From Mortierella alpina (taxonomy: Eukaryota > Mortierellomycota > Mortierellomycetes > Mortierellales > Mortierellaceae), in assembly GCA_029449245.1 (NCBI GenBank), contig JANATF010000007.1, forward strand, positions 434,001-498,000: a stretch of 64,000 bases of DNA, written 5' to 3'. Below the pieces are notes generated by a model. The model saw only the letters and a list, made by a program, of their open reading frames with translations, was not told the origin of the DNA and did no database searches. Of the stretch, positions 35,601 to 46,870 are shown piece by piece. Every line of letters begins with the position of its first letter. Within the stretch, counting starts at the first letter, position 1. The translations under genes and the position numbers were made by a program.

Positions 35601-36711
35601 GGACAAAAGCGACATGTTAATCTCGGTTATTATAAGTCGCAAATCATAGTAGCGTTTATCTCCAACTTTGCTGAAGTCATTACCTTGTTGACGGGCCTGG
35701 TTTTGTTGTTAGCCTCAAGTTCTTCAACTGGTCGAACCGTTGTCGATATGATCTGTATACGTCGTTGGTGAGGCTTGGACCGTCAAGAAGGCGCTGCTTA
35801 TGGTCCCCAAAGACTCTGTGTGCGAGGTGGAAGCGGTGCGGATCGATGGCCTCTCCGGTGGCTGTTGATGCTTTTCGTGAGTACGACGCCAGCATGTCAG
35901 CAAGGTCCTCAGAGGGTAGTGTCCTGATTATGTCTGCGTTTCTTGCAAGTCCAAGTTGCTCCACGTTCCGACCATAATCATTCTCGCTGATGATCCCGTA
36001 CAGAAGTAAATGCCGTGAGGTCGGAAAGTCGAGCGCATGGAGCACGTCTGGCTTCAGGTAGAGACCGTATCCACTCTGCCTTGGCATGGGCCTGAGAACC
36101 GCCGTGATGCTGTCGTAGATCAAGAGGTCACTGTCTACAGAGACCGCGACTCTCTGACGGCGACAACCATCGGCACTTGCTTGGTCGGGCCCCCGAGCAA
36201 TGCACACGTCTGCTTCCGTCTCACAGAGGCAGACTCTGACGCCACCAGCCTCGAGGCCATCCCGCAGACCCGCCTTGTCCGCTGCTGTGAGGACAAACAT
36301 CTTGCTGATGCTGCGGCTAATCACCTCCATCGTCGTGGCACAGGTCCACTTCCCTTGCTCCGACTTCTCCTTCATCTTCGTCAGCTCCTTGTCCAAGACC
36401 ACTTGATCAGCCCTCCTCGTGTTGGATCTCTTGGCGGCGGCATAGGCTTTTTCTTCTGCAGGCCCTCCATCCACATGCAACCGCAGAGCTGCCTCTCCAA
36501 ACGTGGCCTTTATTTTGTGCGCGAGTCGGTGACCGACACGATAGGCAGCTCCTGGTTTGTCGTAGCTCTCCTCAAACATGGTCTTCAAGACGGAGAAAAA
36601 ACACCCTTGTAAGTCCACATCGTAAAAGACGTCCTCCAGAGCCGAGGGTGAGATGGGCTGGGGATCGAGTCCCTTGCTTTTGAGTTTCTGCCAAAGGCCT
36701 GTTACGCCCAT
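32672..36711 (-). CDS. FEN1/XPG-type nuclease fused to Fanzor
   Basis: Four exons (36711-35684, 35555-34565, 34485-33181, 33091-32672) with GT-AG introns total 3,744 nt, giving 1,247 residues. Residues 1-342 form a FEN1/XPG nuclease: MGVTGLW, Asp33 (YDVDLQG), Asp81 (VDGGPAEEK), Glu164/166 and Asp168 (ETEADVC), Asp193/195 (SVDSDLL), then a helix-two-turn-helix-like SENDYGRNVEQLGLA. A basic linker with no ATG follows. The Fanzor part has VVTNGHVLNMLAYDTK, RuvC-I Asp932 (LGADPGEINALVV), Glu1121 (VVGCHEYFTS), a zinc ribbon (CPRPAC, CPTC) and RuvC-III Asp1158 (FDRDAVGSENI). The fusion depends on the intron 35683-35556. An acceptor at 35590 would break the frame; the one at 35556 keeps it. If unspliced, the nuclease ends at TAA 35680 as a separate 343-residue protein. 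Confidence 0.8.
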
Positions 36712-36960
36712 ATTGGTAGCGGTGATCCTCCTGGGATGGTTGAAGACTAGTCGAAGAAGGCGCGATGTGATATAGTGTACTGCTACTGCTGGGTGAAGGA
36801 AAGCAAGGGTTGATATATGCGAACAAGATGTATGCTGCAACAGAGGATGCGAAGATGGAAATAAACCCCTTGGTGAAGATGAAAAGAGATGTAAGGGGCC
36901 AGGCTGACAGAGGGCTGTGGCGCCGAAGAGGACTTTGGGAGGGGAGCTCTGGTCGTCAGG

Positions 36961-37080
36961 CAAAGTACGGTATGCGGAGAGAGAGAGGTGCTCAAAGAGG
37001 AAAAGTACGGTACGCGGAAAGAGAGAGGTGCTTAAAGAGGCAAAGTACGGTACGCGGATAGAGAGAGGTGCTCAAAAAGA
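36961..37080 (+). repeat. Tandem repeat, three 40-bp units
   Basis: Units at 36961-37000, 37001-37040 and 37041-37080 share the core AAAGTACGGTAYGCGGA, then GAGAGAGGTGCT and CAAAGAGG with few changes. It lies inside the TIR element, 250 bp upstream of the nuclease-Fanzor ATG, where it could be a promoter or a transposase-binding array (inference). Confidence 0.9.
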
Positions 37081-37541
37081 CAGCGCGTGGAGTTCTGGTC
37101 AAGAAGAGAGGTTGGCGATAGAGTCTAAAAAATTACTTGGATATACTGCCGATCACTTGGGAGGCAAGCCACCCCTGGCTTCTGTTCTGTGGACACAGCC
37201 TCAAAGCCTACCGTTGCCCTCAACCTCATCCATCATACTCCTCTCATTGCCGTCTGGATACCCTCGCTCTCATAATATGCATGCGCAAAAAGTCGACGCT
37301 GCACCGAAGATCTGTTGTTACGAGTCTCCACGGCGACCTTGATCATGGTCTACCACAGTCTTCCTCGGTTCGCTTCGCCAGGACATGTCATATCTGTCAA
37401 TGCCATCACTACAAAAACTGTAGGGTAGGTTTTCTTTTTTCTTTTTATATTGACGCTAGATCCCTGCCAGACGTACAGGAAAACTGCAAGGTACTAGGCT
37501 ATCCCGTGACGTTTTGTGGGCTGTATAAGGAGACATCCACG

Positions 37542-37564
37542 TTTCCTTTAAAGAGAGTCGACTG
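37542..37564 (-). repeat. Right terminal inverted repeat
   Basis: On the minus strand begins CAGTCGACTCTCTTTAAAGG. It is followed on the plus strand by TA. Confidence 0.85.
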
Positions 37565-37899
37565 TATTCATATCCATCCGCTTTTATTCCATGATCTGTA
37601 GCCACGGACGTTCAATAGGTTCTAAATCGAGCTGCTGCCTATTCGTGGCCATGAGAAGCTGGTCCTCCCATTTTCTGAAGGGTCAAAAGAGGAGTATGCC
37701 AATGATCAACAGCGCGTTCACATCTTTTCGTTTGTCATCCCAAGTGCATACTCGCCTATAGAAATCTCTGCCTTTACGAATATGCAATTACATGCCGTCC
37801 AGTTTTCCGAATACGCGGCGTTTTCTCAGCAATATGCGCGTCTCAACAATCGACATATCATTTTTGTATTTTGAATTCAATATACTTCTACTTGTGTGC

Positions 37900-40800
37900 T
37901 TAATTGTCCACATGCCTGCGCGTTCTAATCATATCCCCGACCTTCACTGCATACGGAGCCACAGACAAGTCTGGGCGATGAAGCATGTGCATTCCAAAAA
38001 ATATTTGACCCTAAGAGACACGAAAGGCAAAGAAATATGTGAGAATATTGTTAGAGCGACCAAACCACATTGCGCACACACCAAGAGCAAGAGAAGCACT
38101 CACCCCTGGGCTCTTGCGATTCTTGGAAAGCGCCAGAAATACATCTGAGTTCTTTATGGCCGTCATCTGATCGATAGTCACCATGTGGCATCGTCTGCAT
38201 GGGCCTAAAATCTGTACCAGTCAAGAATAACGATAAAGGTGTTAGCTGCGTGCGAATCTATAAGTTCATATGTAAAGATCAGTTCAAGTAGGCGAATTTT
38301 CTTACATCAAACACTTGGTCGCCAATCTGAATCCTGGCCCACTGGTCCTCCTCAAACCCACTCTCCTGCCCCTTGGTGACAAAGTTGGCTCGGAAACTGT
38401 CCGAAGTCAGCTCATGCCTCAGCTTCTTGTCCAAATCTTCTGACAAGTTGGCCATTCTCCGAACTGCGCCTTGTCCTTGGTCTTGCTCGTCTACCCAATC
38501 GCGAACACGTTCGACCGACTTGTCCGCAATTAGTAGGAATGGACTCTCGTTCGAGAGCAGGATAGGAGCACCAGCCGGTGCATTCAGATGCGACTTGACG
38601 AAGCGCGACGATGGAGATGCTTTCCCAGACCCAGCAACATTGTCAATGACAGGCGAGGCAGACGGGGACGAGTGCAAGGGGTTCTGGGAGGCGACAGGCT
38701 GTCGAGCCAAGCGACATGGCCTGCCCAAGAACTGAGAGAACCACTCGTTGATTTCTGGAGAGGTATAATGAACAACCGCGGTGCAGTCTCCGCAGACCCT
38801 GGATGAGCTCTTGGCAGCCTCTGTCGGCATCTCGTCCAGCGAGATATAGAGGCGGTTGTTGCCTTTACTCTTGATGGTTTCGCTTTCGAGTGAGCCAGCA
38901 TCGGTATCGTGCTCAATAATCATGAGATTCTGGTCCAGCAAAATCTCGGCTCGGATCATACACATACGCGGGAATCGTTTTTGAGTCAACGCAGCCCCAG
39001 TGATCTCATCCACTAACATCCACTCGCGATCGTACAGCAATCCATGGGGAGCAATTGGCCAGGGCTTGCCGCGTGGAATCTTGTAGCCGCGGCAGGATTT
39101 GATGGGATAGATGATCACAGAGTCGATCCTCACAGGAGCAGAGGACGCGGGCTCCTCCATCTCATGTTGTTCACCGATGAGATCCACGCTTTGGACAAGA
39201 GCATCTGGATTGCTTACATCAATAAAATACTCCTCCAAGAAGGCTACAAGACTCACTACATCGTCGATGGACGACATAGCGCCAAGAGAGACGCGGATTG
39301 AGCCGGTTGGTTTTCCGTTCAAAATATCTGTATCATCCCAGCAGACGTGTCCAGCCTAGATATTAAAAGGGGTAATACGATGAATAAATGACCTTCACGT
39401 TACTATACAGAGCGCAAGTACGGCATCCGTTGTAGCCACCTTATATTACCTCCAAGTTGGCCTTGACTTCCTCCGTTGACAGGTTTAGCCACCGCTGCAT
39501 GGATCCGGGGTTGCAGAATCCACCAGTGCGCACATGAATGTTCTTCATGCTTGCCAACCTCTCCACATCACCATACCCAATCCAATGACCATTGCTTCGC
39601 TTGAGGTTGAAGTTCAAGATTGGTCCGTATGCCTTAGGGTTGTCCACTAGCCGACTTCCGGTGTCATCTTGCTCCTTGTTTTTGTCCGCACCATCCACGT
39701 AAAGCTCACAAAGAGGCGCGCCGTTGTAATGCTTGAGTTCACTCATGGCACGGTACAATGTTCGATGCAGCGCTGTAACATGGGGTGATATTCTTGAGAA
39801 GTCTCCATAAATCGCGTTGAGGCTCTCAAACGCCAGGTCAAGCGCCACGATATCCAAGTAATTCAGCGTTCCATCCTCGAACCGTCCATGGAGCGAAGTC
39901 CGGTACACCTGCCAATGCTCGCCCGAGGTGATGGCCGACACGGTACCGCCTCCAAAGTATCGCTTTCGCAATTTGTGCGCCAATTCTGTCTTTACAATAA
40001 CAGCTCCGAGCCCAGTGGGGAACCCAAACATCTTGTAGAACGAAACGACAACAAAATCTGGGCTCGATGCAAGATCACTCAAATCAAGTTCTGAAGTCAT
40101 GACAAACGATGCGGCGTCGAGAAGGACCAGATTCTTGGTCGTCTGGGTGTCGAGGCAATCTTTGACCTCAGAGGTCCATGAGAGAGGGAACCGTCGTCCA
40201 CCAAAGTTGCATTGCGCTGGGTACGCGAAAAGATTGTATGTCGTAGTCTCCTCCTCGGAGACACCATCCGTTTCCATGACTGAATCGTCAGGAGCTGCAG
40301 AGCTCAAGTTTGAAATCAAGGAGCTGGGCGAGGGCGGTGGGGAAGGGTGATGAGACACAATGGCACTAGCACGGTTCCGATTAGACTTGCGACCTGCCAA
40401 AAGCTGCTTCTCCAGGTCGTGCTCTGTGATTGTCGCAACGTCGATGCTACCATCCTCATCGTGAACGAGTCCACGCAACCCTACCAAGCTCGTGTGAGCC
40501 TCGCGAAGGACAGTAAGCTTTGACGCGGGGCTGGTGGTACCCTTTGAACGTCTGGTCCAAGGAAAGGCATCGCCAATGAGTTTGATACCAGCCGTTGCAT
40601 TAGCGGTAAAAATGACGTCCCATTCGCCATGAATGGAGGCCTTGAAGTGCTCAAGAACCTTTTGCCGTGCCGATTCTACTCGAGCCGAGGTCGCTTGTGA
40701 GGAGGGAGATTTTGAGTGTGGGTTGGCATAGAGGTTGGACGTCAGGTCCGATGTGAAATTGTGGATATGGGTTTGAGACGGCAGCGTTGCTCCAGCATGG

Positions 40801-41017
40801 TCCATATATATGGCATCTATATAGATACAATTTCAAGGGTCAATTCATCTAGAGGGTGCGCACAAGGGGATCATATTGTAGCAGAATCATGTGCTTGGCG
40901 CAAACTACCTTTCATCTGAGGGTACTGTTCTCGACGAATAGTGTCAATGCTGCCGCTGTATCCATATCCGATGGAGTCTTTGCCTTCAAGGAACTGGGTC
41001 TTCAGTGTTGCCGACAT
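37900..41017 (-). CDS. Molybdenum cofactor sulfurase
   Basis: Adds the terminal sulfur to molybdenum cofactor, activating xanthine dehydrogenase and aldehyde oxidase. Exon 1 (41017, MSATLKTQFLEGKD, ending QYPQMK) joins an exon starting AIYMDHAGATLPSQ. The aminotransferase class V part has FTANATAGIKLIGDAFPW and the PLP lysine in VVSFYKMFGFPTGLGAV. A second part (about 39355-38325) holds the MOSC N-terminal barrel (IIYPIKSCRGYKIP) and most of the MOSC domain (NEWFSQFLGRPCRLARQ, FRANF). Two short last exons encode LGPCRRCHMVTIDQ and GQIFFGMHMLHR, ending at 37900. The domain set is complete. The gene begins inside a short upstream exon and runs convergent with nothing; the TIR element abuts its 3' side. 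Confidence 0.93.
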
Positions 41018-41644
41018 TGTGTTCTTGAGGTCAGAGGGAACAGTTTTGATGGGAAAAGTTGAGTTGAGTTGAGCAGAGCTGCGCTGAGAGTCGATGAGGT
41101 TCAATGTGTGATCAAAGGGCTTTGCAAGAGAATGGGGCAAAGAAGGAAGAGACAGTGTCTGGAATGTGAAGTCAGATTAAGTATGCTGAGACCAAGAGAC
41201 CGAGGTGTGCGCGGAAATGAAGGTTTGCCGTGGGATTGGACTGCCTCCAGAGATTGGGTGGTGTAACCCGACACTAATGCTGCGTCGCTGGGTTGAAGAA
41301 TAAACAATGTGGATCTAGTTTGCGTTGAGAGTTGTTGCGGAATGGAATGCTGGAGAGGGTGTCCATACTCAAGCAATTAGAGTTCGCTGTGTGACCCACA
41401 CCAACGAATCACAGCGGAGGACACTGGCCATTTTACTGGATCGCAATCCTGGGGTGCATAGGGTGCGGGGAAGTTGCTTCCGTGCCATTCCGCACTCGCT
41501 AAGCATTGACACGTCGAGAATACAATAGGATCTCGGAGGTATATTGCTTTTACCCGAGTTGTAGACAGCAGTTTGCATAGTGCATACGCCGGCGCTGCCG
41601 CACACTCCAGCACTCGTTCATTCAAAGATGTTAAAGAAAAACTA
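41018..41644. other. Intergenic region
   Basis: About 630 bp between the start of the sulfurase gene and the stop of the Treslin-like gene. I see no gene or repeat. Confidence 0.4.
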
Positions 41645-44600
41645 TTAATCGTCTGTTGCAAACAACGAAAAGTCGATCCGCCGCCGAGGAGCATCACGCG
41701 CCAAGGTAGGTGAGGAGATAAATGTCTCAAAGTGGGAAGAGGCCATTCCTGGCGACCTGGCCATGGATTTTGGAGTTGACATGAGCAGCGATGATGATGA
41801 GCGAGTTATCGCCCTATTTCCATTGTCCACATCAGCATTCTCCACAGTACGTGCGCTCGACGCATTAGAGTGGTAACTCATAGCTCCTCCGACGTCCTGC
41901 AGTTTCGAGGATGGCGTCCCTGGGACAAAAACCACCTTGGGCACTCCTTCAGCGGACCCGAACATCCCGTCCATATGAGCTCTCTTTCGATCCGGGCGAA
42001 TCGCGTGCATCTCGGTCGAGAGCCCTAGCAGCCCACCTTGCCGGTTCATGGTTGGAGAGCGCGACGACAACACCGATGTGGTTTGAGCGCGCTGAAGACT
42101 TCTGCGTCGAGGCGATTGCAAATAAGGTTGACTCGGTCTTTCGCCATCCTCAAAGTTGGTACTATAATTGTCACCTTCGTCGTCCTCGTCGCTCTCAAGG
42201 CCTCCTGCGCGTCTCCTCTTGCCTGGCGATCCCAGCACACCACTGTCCATTCTGCCAGAGGGGTAAGACCCACGGATTTGAGAAGCAAATGTTCGGCCTT
42301 GGTGTATCTGATCCTTCCTGGTGGGCGTTGATGGTATAAACAATTTGCTGGTGATGTCTCGATTTTCGCTTTCCGCATCCTGGCGAGAAAATATCTGCTG
42401 AGAATAGTAACGCCGAAACTGAGCACGCCCTGAAGGGGTTGAAGGTGTATGCTCTATCAACCGCTCAGCGTCATCCGGAAAATATCCTTGCTTGCGAGAT
42501 GGTGTCGAAGGCACAAATGAGTCCACTGGGAGGGACAGGGAGGAGTTAAAGGCTCCCAACGATCGACTGGACGGTGACAGATCGCGCGTTTGTTTCCAAG
42601 GACTGCTACGCCTCCTTGCCGCGCTGCTTGAGGGACTTTTGAGGCCTTCAGGACTGAAGGAAGAACTGGTAGTGTTTATACTGTTGATGACTCCCCAGGA
42701 CGTGGTGCCTCTTCCAGCAAGGGGGCTCTCCAAAGGATCCAAACCCTCACCCCCATCGTCCTCGTGATCGCCGTTGCCAGTGTTTCGCTGGCTTTCTTGA
42801 GATCCGATAGCGTCAGCCTTTGACAAAGGTCCTTTTCGTCGAAAAATCTATTTAAGAGGCGACAGTTGAGTCCCAGGTCATGCCACGGGTAATCTTATCG
42901 ATCTTATCTAGGGGGTTTGTCCGTTCGATGTATAGTCGTCCTACGTACCTTCAACACTTCTTCACTCTCCTTGTCATGGTAAAACTTTTTTAGTTTCAAC
43001 TTTGCCAGCTGTGGCGGGGCGTCCTCATCTTCCACTAGAACAAAAACCAGTTATCACCATCAGTCAGTATGCAATTCGACCTCCCCAGCTCTAAGATTCA
43101 CTTGAAGCACTATGACTTACTCTCACCATCAAATGTTACGGTCGACTGAGAGCGTTGAACAGCTGACTGAGAACGCGATTGCATCAATGTTGGTCTGCCT
43201 TGCCGTGCTAGTGAGGTCGAAGATGAGATGCCGGACGTGGAGGATTTGGCATCCAAACCTTTAAAGGAGCCCCGTGTCATTGTAACTTGTCGATTTCTGA
43301 AAAGAGAGCTGTTCAAAACACTCCGAGCGGGGTTATCAGAGGTCGAGTTTCGACTCATAGGAAATCCATGCTTTGGGGCAACATTGTCATTTGGTGTGCT
43401 CGATCCTGTCGTTGGACTAGGCTCCGCTGCCGGCGGCTGCGTCACGGATGAGAGAGCTAGTGGGCGCGGCTTCTGGAGCACACCCATCGACATGGACCTC
43501 TTCATCACTGACCTCTTGGATCGCGGAGATGTTAAAAACGTTTTCTCGGCTCCACACTTGATTGACAGTTTTTGGACTACCTTTGGTAGGGAAGGTCCGT
43601 AGAAACGAGCGACAATTCTCGTGAAAAACTTTTTCGCAGAATCCATGTCCTTACTACGCGGTGTCTGCGGGCTCATCAATCCGGGCGCAGGACGATCCTC
43701 AAGACTGGCAGAGATGGAGAGCTCATCCATAAAGAGGTTGGTTGTCTTGAGGGCGCCGGGATCCTTCTTGAAGGGCTTATTCTCTTCAAGTCCATACTTG
43801 TCGATTAGAAGGAGAATATGAAGATTTTGAACAATCTGGATCTGAGTGCTATAGCATCAGAGAAAGACACCGGCGTCAGCGAGATTCTTTGATTTGTTAA
43901 TAGGACCTGGTGGAGTGGGGATGCACCTACTCTTTTGTCTTCAACTTTCTGAGCAGCATTCGGACATCCGTATCCGTGACGCTCTTCATAATCTCTGCTT
44001 TCCAGGCGTCGAGCTCAGGTCTTTCATCTTGGAGAATGACATAGTGGTCCTGTGTCTTCGACTCTGTAGTTTTGCCACTATTGACCTCCTTGCCTAGCTG
44101 CTTATACTTCGAAGTCATTCTCGATGGCCATATCCTCAGGAACTCAATAATGAATGCCACCAGTTTTTGCTACACAAGAAGTGGATCGAACTATCAGCAC
44201 AAAGACACAATGAAGTGTCGCATGAGTTGCTCGTTCGCTTTCACATACCTGCCCTTCTTTCAAGGGCACAGACTGCTTAGCTGCAAGCGCCGTAATGTCC
44301 TTGGTAGCAGCGTTTAGCCGCTTGACATAATCGATCACAGTGTGCTAATAAATACAAAGTTAATATCAGTCAAGGCTGTTTATGATGCATTTCGACGATC
44401 AATCTGTCAACGAGCGTACCTCATCCTTGTACAAGTGCTCAATGTAGGCCTTGCGTATTCCCAGACACAGGTCATCGATGGTTTCTGCTGTAGCAGGTAC
44501 TGCAGGTAGGACCCCGTCCAGCGTCTCGCCTGGGAGTGGTTTTGAAGAAGCGTATCTACTTCGTTCTTGTCGTTAATACTTATTCTACGACTGAAGCCAC

Positions 44601-46544
44601 TCAATACTTCGTAAAATACAAACATACTTTGTTGCATCGGTGGAGGTATCTGAAGGCCAAGCGGGACGTCTGATACAGTCAAGGAGACCGGCGGGCATTA
44701 TATCCAGGCGATACGAGCACTTTGGCCTGGGCTCAGTGTCCAACTCGTCTACAAACGCACCCAGACTGCCCCACGATTTCTCCATCATTGCCGTGTTGAA
44801 GGGCCTGATCTTGGTACGCGACGAGAGTGTCGCGAAACGAGCGTCTCGCAGATCCAGACCGTCCCCTAGAATTTGAATGATGCCTTTTCCTTGTGTAGTA
44901 GGATGCAGCAAGGCTTGGCGGGTATATTGTTGACGTGTCTTTGGATGAACAGAGTCTTTTGTTGCCTCAGAGGATTCTAGCGATTTTGAGCCATCCTCCA
45001 AGTATATGATGTCCAACAGCAGAACGTCGTTTTTAGATCGTAAAGATTCTAGTAGATAAGATGCGTGCTGGCAGGGTCCGAGGCTATCATCCTGAGGGAA
45101 ACACATCACTATTCTCGTGGTCCTGATGGAGTCCAAGTTGAGGTTGACAATGCGACTGGACAACCGTTCAAGCACATGGATCGCTTCAATTTGTTCTGAT
45201 AATAAGAGCGAGGCTGATACTAACCCGGTGGCTCGTTTCAGTTCCACAATGTCCATGCTGCATAGGTCTATATCAACGCATGTCGTTAGATACATGTGGG
45301 GTTGTGCCAATTATCAACACATCCGGAAAAATTCAAACGTACACTTGGATGATTGAGCGCTGAGAAGATCACCGGACCATATGAGGTCAACCGGTTGGGC
45401 TTCATCGTGCATGGCAGTAGGTACTGAAGGGAGTGCCTGCCAGCTCTCCTTGGACATTTTAACGCCCATCCCTGGATTTATCTGTAGGGACCGATAGGTC
45501 TGGAAGACAGCGGCGAACGAGTACACATCTTTGGCCGCCACGTTGGGACACAGTATCTTTTGTGGAATAATGTACCCGCCGAATGCTTTCATGATCTGTT
45601 CCAGTGTTGATCGGATGAGAATCGTTGCTGAGATTCTAGAGTTCGTCTAACAACATTGATGGCAACCGTGTCAATGGAAGGCTGTGACATGGACCTTTGG
45701 CTGCTCTCACGTCCGGCTTCGAGAGGACTTTTCTGAAGTGCACAATACGAACCTTGACTGACTCTACGGTGCTATTCCTTGCACTGGTGTCAATCCAGCT
45801 TAAACTCATGCGCTGATCCAAAAATCGATCCCACAATCCTTGATCGAAAAAGGCATCCTTGACTCCCTTAAGCACCTCGAGTATGTCGTTTCGTCGTGGG
45901 CCGATCGCAAGCAACTCGTTCTGAGCCGGTCGCTTCCCATCCAGAAACGAGACTGTCTCTGCCCAGGTGCGAGGCAAAGGCGTAAAGACGTACATGTAGT
46001 TCCTGATGTTGACTGGCGGAAAGTGCTTTTGCAACGAATGCGACCGTGCAAAGCTCGAGGTAGGCTTCATCGGGGATTGGTATGAAGATATGTCGAGCCC
46101 AAAATCGGCTAGAGAGTGGACAAGTTGCCGTCGCAGATTGAAGCAAGGTGAGACTGCCGCATGGGCCGGGGGTTTGAGTCCGGATCCGCCCTGAGATGAC
46201 ATCTTTCCCGAGTCTTGAGCACTGGCGGCCGCTTCTGCGGTGATGAGTTTTCGATACTCTTCCACACAGCTGGTGATCGTGCTCATGCTCAGTCCCTGAA
46301 GAACTCTGTTTGGAATCAACCCAATATCCTGATGCATGCGGGAGTTGAAGAACTGATGAGTCCACTGAAACTTGGGGTCCATATTGCACTGGAAGTAGAG
46401 AAGAATTCTGACCAAGGAGCACCTCAATAGTGCAACGGCTCTCTTTCGCTGGAGCTCGTCGGCATCGTGGGGCAAATGAGTATCGACGATGAACACGACA
46501 TTGAGCGGAACTTTGCTGTGGGACATGGCAGAGAAGCTAGGCAT
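41645..46544 (-). CDS. Treslin/TICRR-Sld3-like replication initiation factor
   Basis: Large multi-exon gene. The N-terminal exon resembles the VWA-like start of Treslin: VPLNVVFIVDTHLP, LLRCSLVRILLYFQCN, WTHQFFNSR. A middle region (45592-44400) is poorly conserved. Exons at 44340-43830 encode VTDTDVRMLLRKLKTKE, then IQIVQNLHILLLIDKYGLEE, which resembles the Sld3/Treslin domain that binds Cdc45, followed by KKFFTRIVARFYGPSLP. The C-terminal 600 residues are Ser/Thr/Pro-rich with many SP or TP sites (LMSPQTPRSK, FLTSPRSKR, VPSTPSRKQ, IPSTPTRKD) suited to CDK phosphorylation and Dpb11/TopBP1 binding. The assignment rests on this order and is inference. An intron at about 45711-45648 (GTGAGA to TTAG) avoids an apparent stop at 45636. 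Other borders are not resolved. Confidence 0.6.
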
Positions 46545-46870
46545 TCAGGACGCAGTCCAGCCCGAAATGCACTACTAGAAACGTCCCGTTCCTGGCCCAG
46601 GTAAGTTGAAGAGACGTTGAGGCACCTTCAGCGAATCCGCAATGGCCTTTTCCCGTCGGTCAATCGTTGCTGCCGTTATGCTGTTAATATAAATGTGTCG
46701 AGAGGCAGAGGTGATTGTGAGGCGCGTGGTTGAAGAGACGCGAGAACGGTACCAAACAACATAAAAAAAAACTCAGTCACCATTTTTTTTTTCATTTCAT
46801 TTGCCACCCTTTTTCTGTTTCCGTGCAGGCAACAACAGTCCCACCTACCACATTGCTACATTCTTTCTCC
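46545..46870. other. Divergent promoter region
   Basis: Region between the divergent Treslin-like and CCCH genes. It has A- and T-rich tracts near 46762-46800 and no gene. Confidence 0.4.

Larger units (their letters stand above)
32436..37564 (-). mobile_element. TIR element (TA target site) carrying the XPG-Fanzor gene
   Basis: The ends are 23-bp inverted repeats at 32436-32458 and 37542-37564, identical at 22 of 23 positions. They read CAGTCGACTCTCT, then A or T, then TAAAGGAAA. Each is flanked outside by TA (32434-32435; 37565-37566). Start sequence and TA duplication resemble Tc1/mariner-pogo class termini. The 5,129-bp interior holds one recognisable gene (32672-36711, minus) and a 3 x 40-bp repeat. 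I see no DDE transposase, so it is probably moved in trans or has lost it. It sits between SRP14 and the 3' end of the molybdenum cofactor sulfurase gene. Confidence 0.8.
36712..37899. other. Upstream region of the XPG-Fanzor gene and element right end
   Basis: Contains the 3 x 40-bp repeat and the right TIR. A frame at 37137-37601 includes CHICQCHHYKNC but spans the TIR and has no family I recognise, so I do not call a gene. The stretch 37567-37899 is the 3' flank of the molybdenum cofactor sulfurase gene. Confidence 0.5.

Noticed and set aside
37137-37601. Frame with CHICQCHHYKNC as a possible zinc-finger or transposase fragment
   Set aside because: It runs through the TIR and outside the element, has no recognised family, and no supporting splice pattern.
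45636-45638. Stop codon TAG inside the Treslin-like gene as a pseudogene mark
   Set aside because: A GTGAGA donor near 45711 and a TTAG acceptor near 45648 splice around it and keep frame into the next exon.
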